Assembly: GCA_903851195.1 (NCBI GenBank)
Contig: CAINNJ010000023.1
Span: 1-64,000 of the forward strand
From: an uncultured Acidobacteriia bacterium
GTDB taxonomy: Bacteria > Acidobacteriota > Terriglobia > Bryobacterales > Bryobacteraceae
Reading direction: 5' to 3'
Length of the DNA stretch: 64,000 nucleotides
Below, one piece after another: positions 44,545 to 53,709 of this stretch. A program made the translations under genes and the position numbers. Position 1 is the first letter of the stretch, and each line of letters opens with the position of its first letter. The notes under the pieces were generated by a model, which worked only from the letters and a program-made list of their open reading frames with translations, searched no databases and had not been told where the DNA came from.

Positions 44545-45669
44545 ATGCGCGCAACCATAACAATACTCGGTCTGCTCTGTCTCCCGTCGCTGGTCTTTGG
44601 CCAGCGCGGGCCCACGCCCTACTATGAGGACACGAAGAACGTGCCCGTGTCGCCGGAGATCCATCCCGATCGAACCGTGACGTTTCGCCTCTTCGCGCCC
44701 AAGGCGTCGGACGTGGTCTTAATGGGATCTCCCGGAATTCTGGAGGTCATTAAAGAACCGAAACCGCTTCGGAAAGACGACAAGGGCGTCTGGAGCCTGA
44801 CCGTCGGGCCGTTGCCCGAGGGCTTCTACACCTACGGGTACGCGATCGATGGAGGGCTTCGCATGCCCGACCCGTCCAATCCGAACCCGGAACTGCGCCG
44901 TTGGGGCAATACGAGTCTGTTTATCGTGCCCGCCGCGGAAAAGGCCGTTTTTGAAGAGCGCCCCGTGCCGCACGGAACGGTTCACATCGACACTTACGAT
45001 TCGAAAAATCTGGGAATGTCCCGAATGTTCTATGTCTACACCCCGCCGGGCTATGAAACCAGCCAGCAGAAGTTGCCTGTGCTTTATCTTCTGCACGGGA
45101 ACGGGCAGATTGAATCTTCATGGACCTGGACCGGCCGCGCCAACGTCATCATGGATAACCTGCTGGCCGATGGCAAGGTGAAACCGATGATCGTGGTCAT
45201 GCCTTATGGCCACATCCCGCGCGAGATTAAGCCTGACCCCGCCGGCCCCGCCGATCCGATGGCTATCGAGAAGGAATTGTTGACGGCGGTGAAACCCGAG
45301 GTGGAGAAGAAATATCGAGTCCTCACCGATCGCGAGCACCGCGCTATCGGCGGTCTGTCGATGGGCGCCGCGCAATCTCTTTCGATCGGGCTGCATAATC
45401 CCGACCAGTTCGCGTACGTCGCCGCATTCAGCGGGGGCGGAAACCGGGCCGAATGGGAGAAAGCGGATCCGGCCATGCTGAACAAAAAGTTCAAGGTGCT
45501 CTGGATCGGATGCGGCAGGGAGGATCCGGGCTATAAAGGCGTCAAGGGCATGGCCGACCTTCTGACCGAGAAGAAGATCACCCATATCTACAATGAATCC
45601 GGGGGCGGCCATAGCTGGCCGAACTGGCAGACTTATCTCTCGAAGTATGCTCCTCTGCTGTTCCGGTAG
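44545..45669 (+). CDS. Secreted esterase with N-terminal E-set domain (CE1 type)
   Basis: 374 aa from the ATG at 44545. Signal peptide (ITILGLLCLPSLVFGQ), then an immunoglobulin-like E-set/CBM48-type domain (about 25-135; TVTFRLFAPKASDVVLMGSP, YTYGYAIDG), then an alpha/beta hydrolase of the Est1/feruloyl esterase group: FYVYTPPGYE, YLLHGNGQIESSWTW, VVMPYGH, and the nucleophile AIGGLSMGAAQSL (Ser in GLSMG). The catalytic His is likely in GGGHSWPNW. It probably deacylates xylan or pectin side groups. Divergent from GH43 with a LacI-type operator between. Confidence 0.92.
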   Translation: MRATITILGLLCLPSLVFGQRGPTPYYEDTKNVPVSPEIHPDRTVTFRLFAPKASDVVLMGSPGILEVIKEPKPLRKDDKGVWSLTVGPLPEGFYTYGYAIDGGLRMPDPSNPNPELRRWGNTSLFIVPAAEKAVFEERPVPHGTVHIDTYDSKNLGMSRMFYVYTPPGYETSQQKLPVLYLLHGNGQIESSWTWTGRANVIMDNLLADGKVKPMIVVMPYGHIPREIKPDPAGPADPMAIEKELLTAVKPEVEKKYRVLTDREHRAIGGLSMGAAQSLSIGLHNPDQFAYVAAFSGGGNRAEWEKADPAMLNKKFKVLWIGCGREDPGYKGVKGMADLLTEKKITHIYNESGGGHSWPNWQTYLSKYAPLLFR

Positions 45670-45678
45670 TCCGAGAAA

Positions 45679-46755
45679 TCAATTCTGGCTCGAATATCCC
45701 TGCCAGACATATTCAAGCGCCTGGGGCAGGGTGTGGTTAATTACCTTGCGCTGTGTATGGCCGGCGCCCTTCGTATAGACGAACTGATAATGATAGCCCT
45801 TGTCCCGGAGAATCTTCGCCAGCCGCGAGTTGGCTGTAACCCAGTTTCTCCGGTTCTCTGAAGGGCTTCTGGCTCCGTTGTCATTCTCGGATACCTGAAT
45901 CCAGAGGCGGAGCGGCTTTTTCGCCGCGTCGGGAAACAGGTGCTCAATGTATTCGTAGGCGCCCAGCGGAGCTTCCGGGCCGTTGCGCAGGTTCACAAAG
46001 GTTCCCGAGTATGAAAGCACGCGGTGATAAAGATCCGGCCGGAACCAGGCCATGGTCAGCGCCGCCGCGCCGCCCGAGCTGCCGCCAAGGGTCATTCGGG
46101 CTTCGGGATCCTTCGACAGCTTTACGTTCGCCTCTTTCTCCGCACGGGGCAGGACCTCGTCTTCCACGAACCGGACGTACTTATCGGAGACGGTGTCGTA
46201 TTCCATGCTGCGCTCAGCTCCACCGTTATCGATCATCACGGCGATCATCACTGGCAGCCGCTGGTCGTAAATCATGTTATCGAGGATAGTTGGAAGGTTA
46301 TAGCGCATTCCATAAGCGTCGGCGGAAACGATAACCGGGGCGGCGGTGCCCGGAACATACTCTGCCGGAACGTAGACGCAGACGTGCCGTTGAAACGCGC
46401 CGTTTACGCCCGGGTAATATTTGCTGTCTGCGGAATTCATGACGAACTCGGTGACCTTACCTTCGGGGACACCCACCCTCCTTGCAAGCTCCGGCGCGGT
46501 CGGATAACCGGGGCCCGCGGCATAGTCCCCATCGACGGCGCCGGATGTCCATACCGGAAGTTCGCTGAGTTTCGCGATTTCCGCGATGTCGGCGGCGGAC
46601 TGGGGCGCTTGGGCGCGAGGGCCCCGGCCCTGCGCGTTTGCAGGCGCCTGTCCGACGCGGGCCGATGGCGGCGGTGTGGGCTGTATGCAGGGAACAGACG
46701 GCGTCTGAGCCACCGCCAACCGCGCGATAAACAGGATCCCGAACCAGAGTTTCAA
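45679..46755 (-). CDS. Secreted putative esterase (Enterochelin-esterase/CE1-like)
   Basis: 358 aa from a TTG at 46755, chosen because AGGAGG lies eight bases before it and it begins a signal peptide (KLWFGILFIARLAVAQT). An alpha/beta hydrolase follows: RHVCVYVPAEYVPGTAAPVI, VSADAYGMRYNLPT, VMIDNGGAERSMEYDTVSD, and the elbow MTLGGSSGGAAALTMAW (Ser in GSSGG). The His is probably in TKGAGHTQRKV. The frame is open much further upstream, but that part is antisense to the next gene. Convergent with the CE1 esterase, 9 bp apart; divergent from the sialate O-acetylesterase-like gene. Confidence 0.88.
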   Translation of the reverse strand: MKLWFGILFIARLAVAQTPSVPCIQPTPPPSARVGQAPANAQGRGPRAQAPQSAADIAEIAKLSELPVWTSGAVDGDYAAGPGYPTAPELARRVGVPEGKVTEFVMNSADSKYYPGVNGAFQRHVCVYVPAEYVPGTAAPVIVSADAYGMRYNLPTILDNMIYDQRLPVMIAVMIDNGGAERSMEYDTVSDKYVRFVEDEVLPRAEKEANVKLSKDPEARMTLGGSSGGAAALTMAWFRPDLYHRVLSYSGTFVNLRNGPEAPLGAYEYIEHLFPDAAKKPLRLWIQVSENDNGARSPSENRRNWVTANSRLAKILRDKGYHYQFVYTKGAGHTQRKVINHTLPQALEYVWQGYSSQN

Positions 46756-46805
46756 ATGAATTTCCTCCTGAGCCGGCAATTCTATCGCAGCGCATTCCTT
46801 CCGAT

Positions 46806-46855
46806 TTGACGCCACCGAAAAGAGCGCGATAGACTCGGGCATGCAAACGCGTACA
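46806..46855 (+). promoter_or_regulatory. Promoter with LacI-type operator for the sialate O-acetylesterase-like gene
   Basis: TTGACG at 46806-46811 and GATAGA at 46828-46833, 16 nt apart, form a reasonable sigma70-type promoter. A start of transcription would fall near 46840. TGCAAACGCGTACA at 46842-46855, one mismatch from the LacI-type consensus, would then overlie the first transcribed bases, a classic repressor position. Confidence 0.5.
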
Positions 46856-46897
46856 AAGGCCACCGGTCCCGGCTTATCTCCGATGAGCGCAACGTCC

Positions 46898-48886
46898 ATG
46901 AGAAGCGGCCGAGCCCTCGTCCGCGTTCCCGGCCTGCTGATCATTCTGTTGGCGGGCGCAACCGGCGCCGCGGCCCAGGACCCGGCTGCGCACCCTTTCG
47001 TGAGCCCGATCTTCGGCGACAACATGGTGCTGCAGCGTGAAAAGACCAACACCCTCTGGGGCTGGTCGGAGCCCGGTGACATCGTTCGCGTGGAGATCGG
47101 CGGGAATTCCTCATCCGGTACGGCTGCCGCCGATGGCAAGTGGCTGGTGAAGATTCAGCCGCCCGCCGCCGCCGGACCCTACACCGTGAAGATCGCCGGC
47201 AAGCAGAACGTGGAACTTCACGACGTTCTGGTGGGCGACGTGTGGATCTGCGCCGGACAGTCCAACATGCAGTTCGGTCTGGCGCAGGCAAGAAACGCGG
47301 AAGAAGAAGTCCGGAATGCGAATCATCCGCAGATCCGCTTCTTTGTAGTCGGTCAGCGGGCCGCCTATGCCCGCGCCGATGTTCCGCGAGGCTCCTGGAA
47401 GGTCGTTTCCCCCGCCACGGCGGGCGGACGCGGGGGCATCTCGGCGGTCGCTTATTTCTTCGCGCGGAAACTCGAGGAGAATATTCATGTTCCCATCGGT
47501 CTGGTGCAGGAAGCTGTGGGCGGTATTCCGGCGGAAGCCTTCACCAGCCCGGAAGGTTTGCGCCCGCTGAAGGACTTCGACGCCGGTGTGGCCGAGGTCG
47601 AAAATCGCCATCGCGCGGGTCAGCCGGAGTACGGCAATTACATCTCGCACTGGTACGACGATTACGATGCAGGCACGCGAGGCGGCGCGAACTGGGCCGA
47701 TCCCGCGCTGGACGATTCGTCCTGGAAAATCGTCACGGTGCCCGGAACTTTCTACGGCGATCTTGGTATCGGGGACGTTCCCGGCCTTTGCTGGCTGCGC
47801 AGGGAGATCACGCTTCCCGCGACCCTGCCACCCGGCATGGCGCGGCTCTACCTCGGATCGGTGGACAAAATGGACACCACGTATATCAACGGGCATCAGG
47901 TAGGCGGCAGTTCATGGGTGGAAAACCCGCGTCTGTATTTCGCCCGCGATGGCTTCCTCAAGCCGGGCCGCAACGTGATCGCGATCCGCCTGTTCAAGCT
48001 GAGCGCCTCTCGCGGATTTCTCGGCAAGCCGGAAGAACTCCACCTCACGCTGGGCGATGGCACCGTGATTCCCCTGAGCGGGGAATGGAAAGGCAAACTA
48101 AGCGTTGACGGGCGGCCGCCCCAGCCGTTGCCGATCGGATTCGAGAACAACCCGGTGATGGCGAGCGTTCTCTACAATGGCATGCTGGCCCCGATCGTTC
48201 CCCTGTCGATAACGGGCGCAATCTGGTATCAGGGCGAATCGCACGAGAAACTCGCCGCGCCCTATTACAAACTCTTGCCTGCCATGATCTCCGACTGGCG
48301 AAGACTTTTCGGCCAGGGCGACTTCCCGTTCTACATCGTCAGTCTTCCCGTCTACCGGCATCGCAGCGAGGCGCCGGTCGACGATGGCTGGACCGGCGTG
48401 CGCGAGGCGCAGAGTCTTGCCGCGAAAAACGTGCCGCATTCCTGCCTGGCGGTCACCGTGGATACCGGCAACCCTGATAATGTCCATCCAATCGATAAGC
48501 GGGAGCCCGGCGAACGCCTTGCTCTCTGCGCGCTCGGTGAGCACTATGGAAAGGACGTTGTGTATTCAGGGCCGACCCTGAAGTCCGTCGAAAGAGTGTC
48601 GGGAACCATCAGACTGCATTTCGATCACGTCGAGGGAGGCCTGCTGGCGAAAGGCGGAGAACCGGGCGAGTTTTCCGTCGCGGGCGACGATCGCAAATGG
48701 CATTGGGCCAGCGCCCGCATCGAAGGCGACAGTATTGTTGTCTCTTCGGCTTCGGTACCCAATCCGAAAGAGGTCCGCTACGCCTGGCAGGCGAATCCCA
48801 ACGCGACGCTCTTCAACGGCGCGGGTCTGCCCGCGGCGCCGTTCCGTACCGACAACTGGCCCGGCATTGTGCAGAAGATATGGTGA
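46898..48886 (+). CDS. Sialate O-acetylesterase-like SGNH esterase
   Basis: 662 aa from the ATG at 46898, chosen because it begins a standard signal peptide (RSGRALVRVPGLLIILLAGA); in-frame ATGs at 46841 and 46883 are alternatives. N-terminal beta domain (SPIFGDNMVLQRE), then the SGNH hydrolase split by a jelly-roll insert (about 230-380, galactose-binding-like: WKIVTVPGTFYGDLGI). Catalytic Ser is in WICAGQSNMQFG, the oxyanion Gly/Asn in QEAVGGIPAEAF and AIWYQGES, and the Asp/His pair in DNVHPIDKREPG. Related enzymes remove acetyl groups from sialic acids or from pectin and xylan; plant polymer is more likely in this neighbourhood. Confidence 0.9.
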   Translation: MRSGRALVRVPGLLIILLAGATGAAAQDPAAHPFVSPIFGDNMVLQREKTNTLWGWSEPGDIVRVEIGGNSSSGTAAADGKWLVKIQPPAAAGPYTVKIAGKQNVELHDVLVGDVWICAGQSNMQFGLAQARNAEEEVRNANHPQIRFFVVGQRAAYARADVPRGSWKVVSPATAGGRGGISAVAYFFARKLEENIHVPIGLVQEAVGGIPAEAFTSPEGLRPLKDFDAGVAEVENRHRAGQPEYGNYISHWYDDYDAGTRGGANWADPALDDSSWKIVTVPGTFYGDLGIGDVPGLCWLRREITLPATLPPGMARLYLGSVDKMDTTYINGHQVGGSSWVENPRLYFARDGFLKPGRNVIAIRLFKLSASRGFLGKPEELHLTLGDGTVIPLSGEWKGKLSVDGRPPQPLPIGFENNPVMASVLYNGMLAPIVPLSITGAIWYQGESHEKLAAPYYKLLPAMISDWRRLFGQGDFPFYIVSLPVYRHRSEAPVDDGWTGVREAQSLAAKNVPHSCLAVTVDTGNPDNVHPIDKREPGERLALCALGEHYGKDVVYSGPTLKSVERVSGTIRLHFDHVEGGLLAKGGEPGEFSVAGDDRKWHWASARIEGDSIVVSSASVPNPKEVRYAWQANPNATLFNGAGLPAAPFRTDNWPGIVQKIW

Positions 48887-49000
48887 TCGCGCCTCGCCCC
48901 GTACGCTGCGGCCAGCCGCTGTGATAGTCTTTCAGGCGACATTGGCGCCACGGTAACCGAGGAATTTCCATATTCCGGGTAAGCCGCCCGCCAGGACCAA

Positions 49001-49930
49001 ATGATGCATCGACGCAGCTTTCATAAAACACTCTTATCCGGTGCGCTCGGTTCACTCCTGCCGGCCGCGGGCAAACTCAGTCTGCACATAGGCCACACCG
49101 GACTCACATGGATCCCGTTAGGAGCTCCGCAGTCGCCGCGTCCGCCCATCGAGCCGATGGTCGACCCGCAATACGTGGAAGCCGCCATCCGCGACATCGC
49201 CCAGCTCGGCTTTTATGGAATCGAACTTTTCGGCAATCAGCTGGAAGCCATGGAGGCTCACGGCGGCGTGGGCGTGGTGCTGGAAAAACACAAACTGCCC
49301 CTCATCTCCGCGTACTGCGGGACCAATCTCTCTGACCCGGCACAGCGCAAGGACTCCATCGCGAAAACATTGACATGGGCACGCCTGGTGAAGAAGTACA
49401 ACGGCAAGGTAATCGTCGTCGGGCCCAACAGCGTGAGGCGAGACACCTACGACTTTAAGTCCCATAAAGACGATATCGTTGCGACCCTCAACGAACTTGG
49501 CAAAGCGGTAACGGACATGGGACTCACGCCCGTGCTTCATCAGCACACCGGAACCTGTGTGGAAACGCGCGACGAGACCTACGCCGTGCTGGAAGCGGCG
49601 GACACGCGCGTGATGAAATTCGGTCCCGATATCGGACAGTTGCAAAAAGGCGGATCGGACCCGGTGCAAGTGGTCAAAGACTTCCTTCCTCTTGTGCAGC
49701 ATATGCACCTCAAGGATTATGTCGGTGGCACGCAGTATCTCGGATATTGTCCGCTTGGCCAGGGCAAGGTGGATATTCCGGCGATACTCGCGATGATGGA
49801 TGGTCACAAGACCGCCGGTCTGGTGATGGTGGAACTCGATTCGCCACCGCCTCAGCCCGTGCCGGCCATCGAGACCGCGAAGATCGCGAAGGCGCACATG
49901 CAAAAGCTCGGCATCGCCTTCCGCTCCTGA
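49001..49930 (+). CDS. Exported sugar isomerase/epimerase-like TIM barrel
   Basis: 309 aa. The N-terminus MMHRRSFHKTLLSGALGSLL looks like a Tat or Sec export signal, unusual for this enzyme class. The body is an AP-endonuclease-2/xylose-isomerase-like TIM barrel: DIAQLGFYGIELFGN, PLISAYCGTNL, VIVVGPNSVRRD, LTPVLHQHTGTCVET (metal His), FGPDIGQLQKGG (Asp), VQHMHLKDYVGGT (HxK), VMVELDSPPP (Glu). These match the metal ligands of the IolE/YcjR group of ketose or inosose isomerases. The ATG is preceded by CAGGA. Substrate unknown; it sits between an acetylesterase and a metallo-beta-lactamase. Confidence 0.85.
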   Translation: MMHRRSFHKTLLSGALGSLLPAAGKLSLHIGHTGLTWIPLGAPQSPRPPIEPMVDPQYVEAAIRDIAQLGFYGIELFGNQLEAMEAHGGVGVVLEKHKLPLISAYCGTNLSDPAQRKDSIAKTLTWARLVKKYNGKVIVVGPNSVRRDTYDFKSHKDDIVATLNELGKAVTDMGLTPVLHQHTGTCVETRDETYAVLEAADTRVMKFGPDIGQLQKGGSDPVQVVKDFLPLVQHMHLKDYVGGTQYLGYCPLGQGKVDIPAILAMMDGHKTAGLVMVELDSPPPQPVPAIETAKIAKAHMQKLGIAFRS

Positions 49931-49939
49931 CCGGTCTGG

Positions 49940-50932
49940 TTATTGTTGGCCCGCGACGCGAAGCTTAGCGGCCAGCGCGCAACTCTGCACCACTTCGAAA
50001 TAACGAGCGACACCATCCGCGCCAACGTCGAAAGGATTCGCCACTCCCGGTTGCCGGTCGGCAGCCGCGTGAGCCTTGAAATACGCGTCGTCGAATTCGG
50101 AGTGATTCGAAATCAGGGCCGTCGCGCCATAGTCCGCGGCGGCCTTCGCCATCTTCTTCGATGACGCGATGTAGGTGTCATACCAGCCGGGAGCGCCGTT
50201 AAAAGGAATGGCCGTTCCGCCCACATAGGCGACTTTCATCGGCTTACCGTGATCCTGCACTTCAAAGAGATAGGAAAGAGTCCCGGCCGTATGACCAGGC
50301 ATCGTGACCACGCGCACCGAGGCGTCTCCAACCGAAAGAACCATGCCGTCATCGCCCGCCTTGTCGCGCTTCGGCTTGCCGCCCGCGTGGGTCGCCGCTT
50401 TGTCGATGGCGTCCCAGTCTTCCTGGCCGTAGATCAGATGGGCGCCGGGAATCTCATCCTGCAGCAGTTTGGCGCCCCCGTCGTGATCGGCGTGAGCGTG
50501 CGAAAGAATCACGTATTTGACCTTGCTCCGGTCGAGACCCAGTTTTTTCATGCCATCCAGAATCTCGTCTTTCGCCGCATAGTCAAACAGCGCCTCGATA
50601 ATGATGATGCCTTCGCTGCCCGCGACCGCCCATGCGCTATGAGCCTTCGTGCCAATGAAATAGAGGTTGTCGGCGACTTTGGCCGGTTCCGCATACCATG
50701 TCTCTCTGGCGGGAACGCGGGGCGCTCCGCCGCGCCCGCGCCCTCCGGCGCCCGGATTCGCCGCCGGAGGCGGAATGCACAACCGCATGAAAGTCCCGGC
50801 CCAATCGGTGCCGGCGGCGACCTTGGCCGCTCCCACGTAGCGGTCAACCGTGGCGGGAGGCGTCTGTGCCACGGCAGTACCTGTCATGCAAACGATCGAG
50901 GTCGCTGCGAGCATCGCGACTGTTGGCTTCAT
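49940..50932 (-). CDS. Secreted metallo-beta-lactamase-fold hydrolase
   Basis: 330 aa from ATG 50932. Signal peptide (MLAATSIVCMTGTAVAQ). The MBL-fold zinc motif is ILSHAHADHDGG, with more ligands at GHTAGTLS and in the C-terminal half near ISNHSEFDDAY. The N-terminal part (KVADNLYFIGTKAHSAWAV) is typical of subclass B3-like/glyoxalase-II-like enzymes. It could hydrolyse a lactone or a beta-lactam; subclass B3-like sequences are common in environmental bacteria. A Gly-rich insert (GAGGRGRGGAP) precedes the fold. Convergent with the isomerase, divergent from the enolase-family operon. Confidence 0.9.
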   Translation of the reverse strand: MKPTVAMLAATSIVCMTGTAVAQTPPATVDRYVGAAKVAAGTDWAGTFMRLCIPPPAANPGAGGRGRGGAPRVPARETWYAEPAKVADNLYFIGTKAHSAWAVAGSEGIIIIEALFDYAAKDEILDGMKKLGLDRSKVKYVILSHAHADHDGGAKLLQDEIPGAHLIYGQEDWDAIDKAATHAGGKPKRDKAGDDGMVLSVGDASVRVVTMPGHTAGTLSYLFEVQDHGKPMKVAYVGGTAIPFNGAPGWYDTYIASSKKMAKAAADYGATALISNHSEFDDAYFKAHAAADRQPGVANPFDVGADGVARYFEVVQSCALAAKLRVAGQQ

Positions 50933-51130
50933 GAAAATCGTCCTTTCGAATGACAAAGCGCAGGAGCGACCGGGCACGGCGTAACACTCTGACGACACAC
51001 CCGCGCCGCACACCGGACCAGCCACCTGTTGAAACCTGAATTCATAACAAATCTCCGCCAACCGGCCGACTGAGACCCGAAAAGTGACCGTTGATTGGAG
51101 CAGACGACTCTATCAATTTCTGGCGCTGAA

Positions 51131-51187
51131 TGCAATCGCTTTCATTGCCAGCACGGCCTTGACTCCCGCGGCCTTCGCTGATAACAT
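51131..51187 (+). promoter_or_regulatory. LacI-type operator and sigma70 promoter for the enolase-family operon
   Basis: TGCAATCGCTTTCA at 51131-51144 fully fits TGNAANCGNTTNCA. It is followed by TTGACT (51159-51164), a 17-nt spacer and TAACAT (51182-51187), a good promoter pair. The gap 50933-51305 holds nothing else that I recognise. The operator is upstream of the -35, so it could activate, or repress the divergent MBL gene. Confidence 0.6.
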
Positions 51188-51305
51188 CCGTCCTGATCGG
51201 TCAATTGCCGGGTGCATTCACCGGCACGCGACCGGGTGCGGTTACATTGCGGGTTCCGCTCCTTCCAACGCGGTCCGTATTCACCATTAGACAGTCGGGG
51301 AGCGC

Positions 51306-52379
51306 ATGAGCCAACTAACCATACACAGGAGAGAGCGTCTGAGGCTGCCTATTGCGCCGCAGACCGCGGCGGCGGCGAGACCAGGGGCACTGGACATCAC
51401 GGACATCCGCCATTTCCCCGTGCGCGAGCCGGTCTCGGGCAACCGGTATTCCCTGCTGCGGATCGCGACCCGACCGGGACTCGTGGGCTGGGGCGAATGC
51501 GGGTACAATCCGAACGCCGATCTCAAGGCTCTTCAGTCCGCCTGGGTGGGTAAGCCCGCCAACGCATACGCCACCATTGCCCCTTCCACACCGTTTCGCG
51601 CAGCGCTCGATATCGCCCTTCTGGACGTCCTCGGAAAAGCGGCCAACACGCCGCTGTACCGGGTTCTTGGCGGACCCACCCGCAACAAAGTTCGCGCGTA
51701 CAGTTCGCCCCGTTCGCAGGAGTTTCCCGTTGCCGTGATTGACGTGCCCGCGCCAGCCTCCCGGAATCAGGGCAAGGCCTACCAGAACCGAATTCTGGAA
51801 CTGGTCGGCGCCGTGCCGGACGACGGTGACTTCATCCTGGCGGGCAACGGACTGCTCACGCCGGGAGACGCGGCTTCCGTCGCAAAAACACTGGAAACAA
51901 AGCATCCGCTTTGGTTTGACGAGCCGTGTTCTCATTCGAACCTCGACGCCCTGCGGAAAGTCGCGAACGAAACCGTTGTTCCTCTCGGATTCGGAGCAGG
52001 CATCGACGATCCCGGTGTCTTTCAGGCTTTGCTGCGGGAAGGCTTCATCGACATCGTTCGCCCGGAACTCGCCATCTTCGGAATCAACGGCGCGAGGCGC
52101 GTCGCGGCACTGGCCGAGCCGTATTATGTCGCGGTTGCGCCGAGGCACGCCGGGGGACCGGTGGGGACCGCAGCCGCCATTCACCTCGCCGCGAGCATAC
52201 CGAACTTCTTCATTCAGCACGTGCCGGTTCCGGTGGCGGAACAGGATCGCGCCATGCGCCGTGAGATTGTTTCTCCTGCGGTGGAAACAGGCAGCGGAGG
52301 GTTTCTGGAACTGACAAAAACGCCGGGCCTGGGAATTACAGTGAATGAGTCCGCGCTGGAGAAATATCATGCGTCGTAG
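51306..52379 (+). CDS. Enolase-superfamily protein with degenerate metal site
   Basis: 357 aa. The N-terminal capping domain and barrel of the mandelate racemase/muconate lactonizing family are clear: ITDIRHFPVREP, GLVGWGECGYNPNA, ALDIALLDVLGKAANTPLYR, and FDEPCSHSNLDALRK. The usual metal ligands look altered: the strand normally reading D-A-N is FILAGNGLLTPGDA, and the third-ligand strand normally ending G-E is VVPLGFGAGID. Only the Glu in FDEP is canonical. It may be a non-catalytic partner or have shifted activity. First gene of a four-gene plus-strand operon; its stop overlaps the next gene by 11 nt. No signal peptide was seen. Confidence 0.82.
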   Translation: MSQLTIHRRERLRLPIAPQTAAAARPGALDITDIRHFPVREPVSGNRYSLLRIATRPGLVGWGECGYNPNADLKALQSAWVGKPANAYATIAPSTPFRAALDIALLDVLGKAANTPLYRVLGGPTRNKVRAYSSPRSQEFPVAVIDVPAPASRNQGKAYQNRILELVGAVPDDGDFILAGNGLLTPGDAASVAKTLETKHPLWFDEPCSHSNLDALRKVANETVVPLGFGAGIDDPGVFQALLREGFIDIVRPELAIFGINGARRVAALAEPYYVAVAPRHAGGPVGTAAAIHLAASIPNFFIQHVPVPVAEQDRAMRREIVSPAVETGSGGFLELTKTPGLGITVNESALEKYHAS

Positions 52380-53709
52380 AAACTTCCTCGCTTTGGGCTC
52401 GGCCGGCGCGGCGCTGGCCGGTGTCAGGAAGCGCCCGTCGCTCGAAGCGGATGCTTCCTGCGGCTGCGAATTCCAGCCACAGGCAGTCGGGCGGGGCCGT
52501 GGCGGCCCGGCGGTGGACGCGTTCGCGAGCCTGCAGTCCGGCATCAAAATCACCGGCCTGAAAGTCTTCGGTGTCTCTCTGACTCCGAACTCCGACCGTC
52601 CCTACGTATTTGTCAAAATCGAGACGAATCAGGGCCTGGTCGGCTGGGGTGAAGGCACTCTTGAAGGGAAAGCCGGCGCGGTCATTGCCTGCGTCAACGA
52701 TTTCCGGGATTTCCTGATCGGCTCGGATCCCATGCAGGTGGAACACATCTGGCAGTCGATGTACGTCCACTCGTTTTATCGAGCCGGCCCTGTCATGGGT
52801 TCCGCCATCTCCGGTATCGACCAGGCACTGTGGGATATTCGCGGCAAAGCCCTCGGAATGCCCGTTTATAAGTTGCTCGGCGGCCCGTTCGACCCGCGCG
52901 GAGTGCGCGGCTATTACCACGTGGACGGAGCGAACCGCGATCAACTGGTGCAGATTCGGCAGACTGCCGGCGAGCAGGGCATCACCTGTGTGAAATCCGG
53001 AATTCCCGGCTATTATGAGTGGATTGAGCGCAGGCCGAAGATTGATCGGGCCATTAAATCCATTCAGTTGTATCGGGAAGCCCTCGGCCCCGACATCGAT
53101 ATCGCCGTCGATTTCCACGCGAAAACCAGCCCCGCCGTGGCTTCCATCATCATTAAGGAAGTCGAGCCGCTCAACCTGCTGTTCATCGAAGAGCCTTGTC
53201 CGCCCGAAAATGTTCAGGCGATGGCGAAGATCGCGCGCCGTTCGACTACGCCGATCGCGACCGGCGAACGCCTGATCACTTCCTACGGGTGCCGTGAACT
53301 GATCGAGATGGGTGTCATCGATATTCTCCAGACCGACATCAATCACACCGGCGGCATCACCGGGTTATGGAAGGTCGCCGCTACCGCGGATGTCTCGGGA
53401 GTCTCGATGGCCCCGCATTCCTGCGAAGGTCCCATCGGCGGCCTGGCCGCAATTCACGTCGACGCGGCGATGCCGAACTTCGTCGTCCAGGAAATCTGCG
53501 GACAGGTGAAGCCGGGCCCCACCGATAAGCTCTGGGAAGAGTGGCTCGGCTTCCCCGCCATGCGAATGATGGACGGGCGATTCCCGCTTTCTGAGAAGCC
53601 CGGTCTCGGTTTCGAGTTATCGGAAGCAAGCCTGGCCAAATATCCGTTCGGCGGCACCCGCCCCATGGCCCGCGTGTTTCACGACGATGGTTCCGTCGCC
53701 GAATGGTGA
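52369..53709 (+). CDS. Exported galactonate/sugar-acid dehydratase-like enolase-family enzyme
   Basis: 446 aa from ATG 52369, with GGAG eight bases upstream. The N-terminus MRRRNFLALGSAGAALAG is a twin-arginine signal, so this enzyme is probably exported, unlike typical dehydratases. The superfamily is intact: VGWGEGTLEGKAGAV, HSFYRAGPVMGSAISGIDQA, and metal ligands in IDIAVDFHAK (Asp), LLFIEEPCPPEN (Glu) and TTPIATGERL (Glu). The His acid/base is probably in VSMAPHSCEGPIGG. This fits DgoD-type sugar-acid dehydratases. It overlaps the degenerate paralogue upstream and the next gene by 7 nt. Confidence 0.9.
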   Translation: MRRRNFLALGSAGAALAGVRKRPSLEADASCGCEFQPQAVGRGRGGPAVDAFASLQSGIKITGLKVFGVSLTPNSDRPYVFVKIETNQGLVGWGEGTLEGKAGAVIACVNDFRDFLIGSDPMQVEHIWQSMYVHSFYRAGPVMGSAISGIDQALWDIRGKALGMPVYKLLGGPFDPRGVRGYYHVDGANRDQLVQIRQTAGEQGITCVKSGIPGYYEWIERRPKIDRAIKSIQLYREALGPDIDIAVDFHAKTSPAVASIIIKEVEPLNLLFIEEPCPPENVQAMAKIARRSTTPIATGERLITSYGCRELIEMGVIDILQTDINHTGGITGLWKVAATADVSGVSMAPHSCEGPIGGLAAIHVDAAMPNFVVQEICGQVKPGPTDKLWEEWLGFPAMRMMDGRFPLSEKPGLGFELSEASLAKYPFGGTRPMARVFHDDGSVAEW

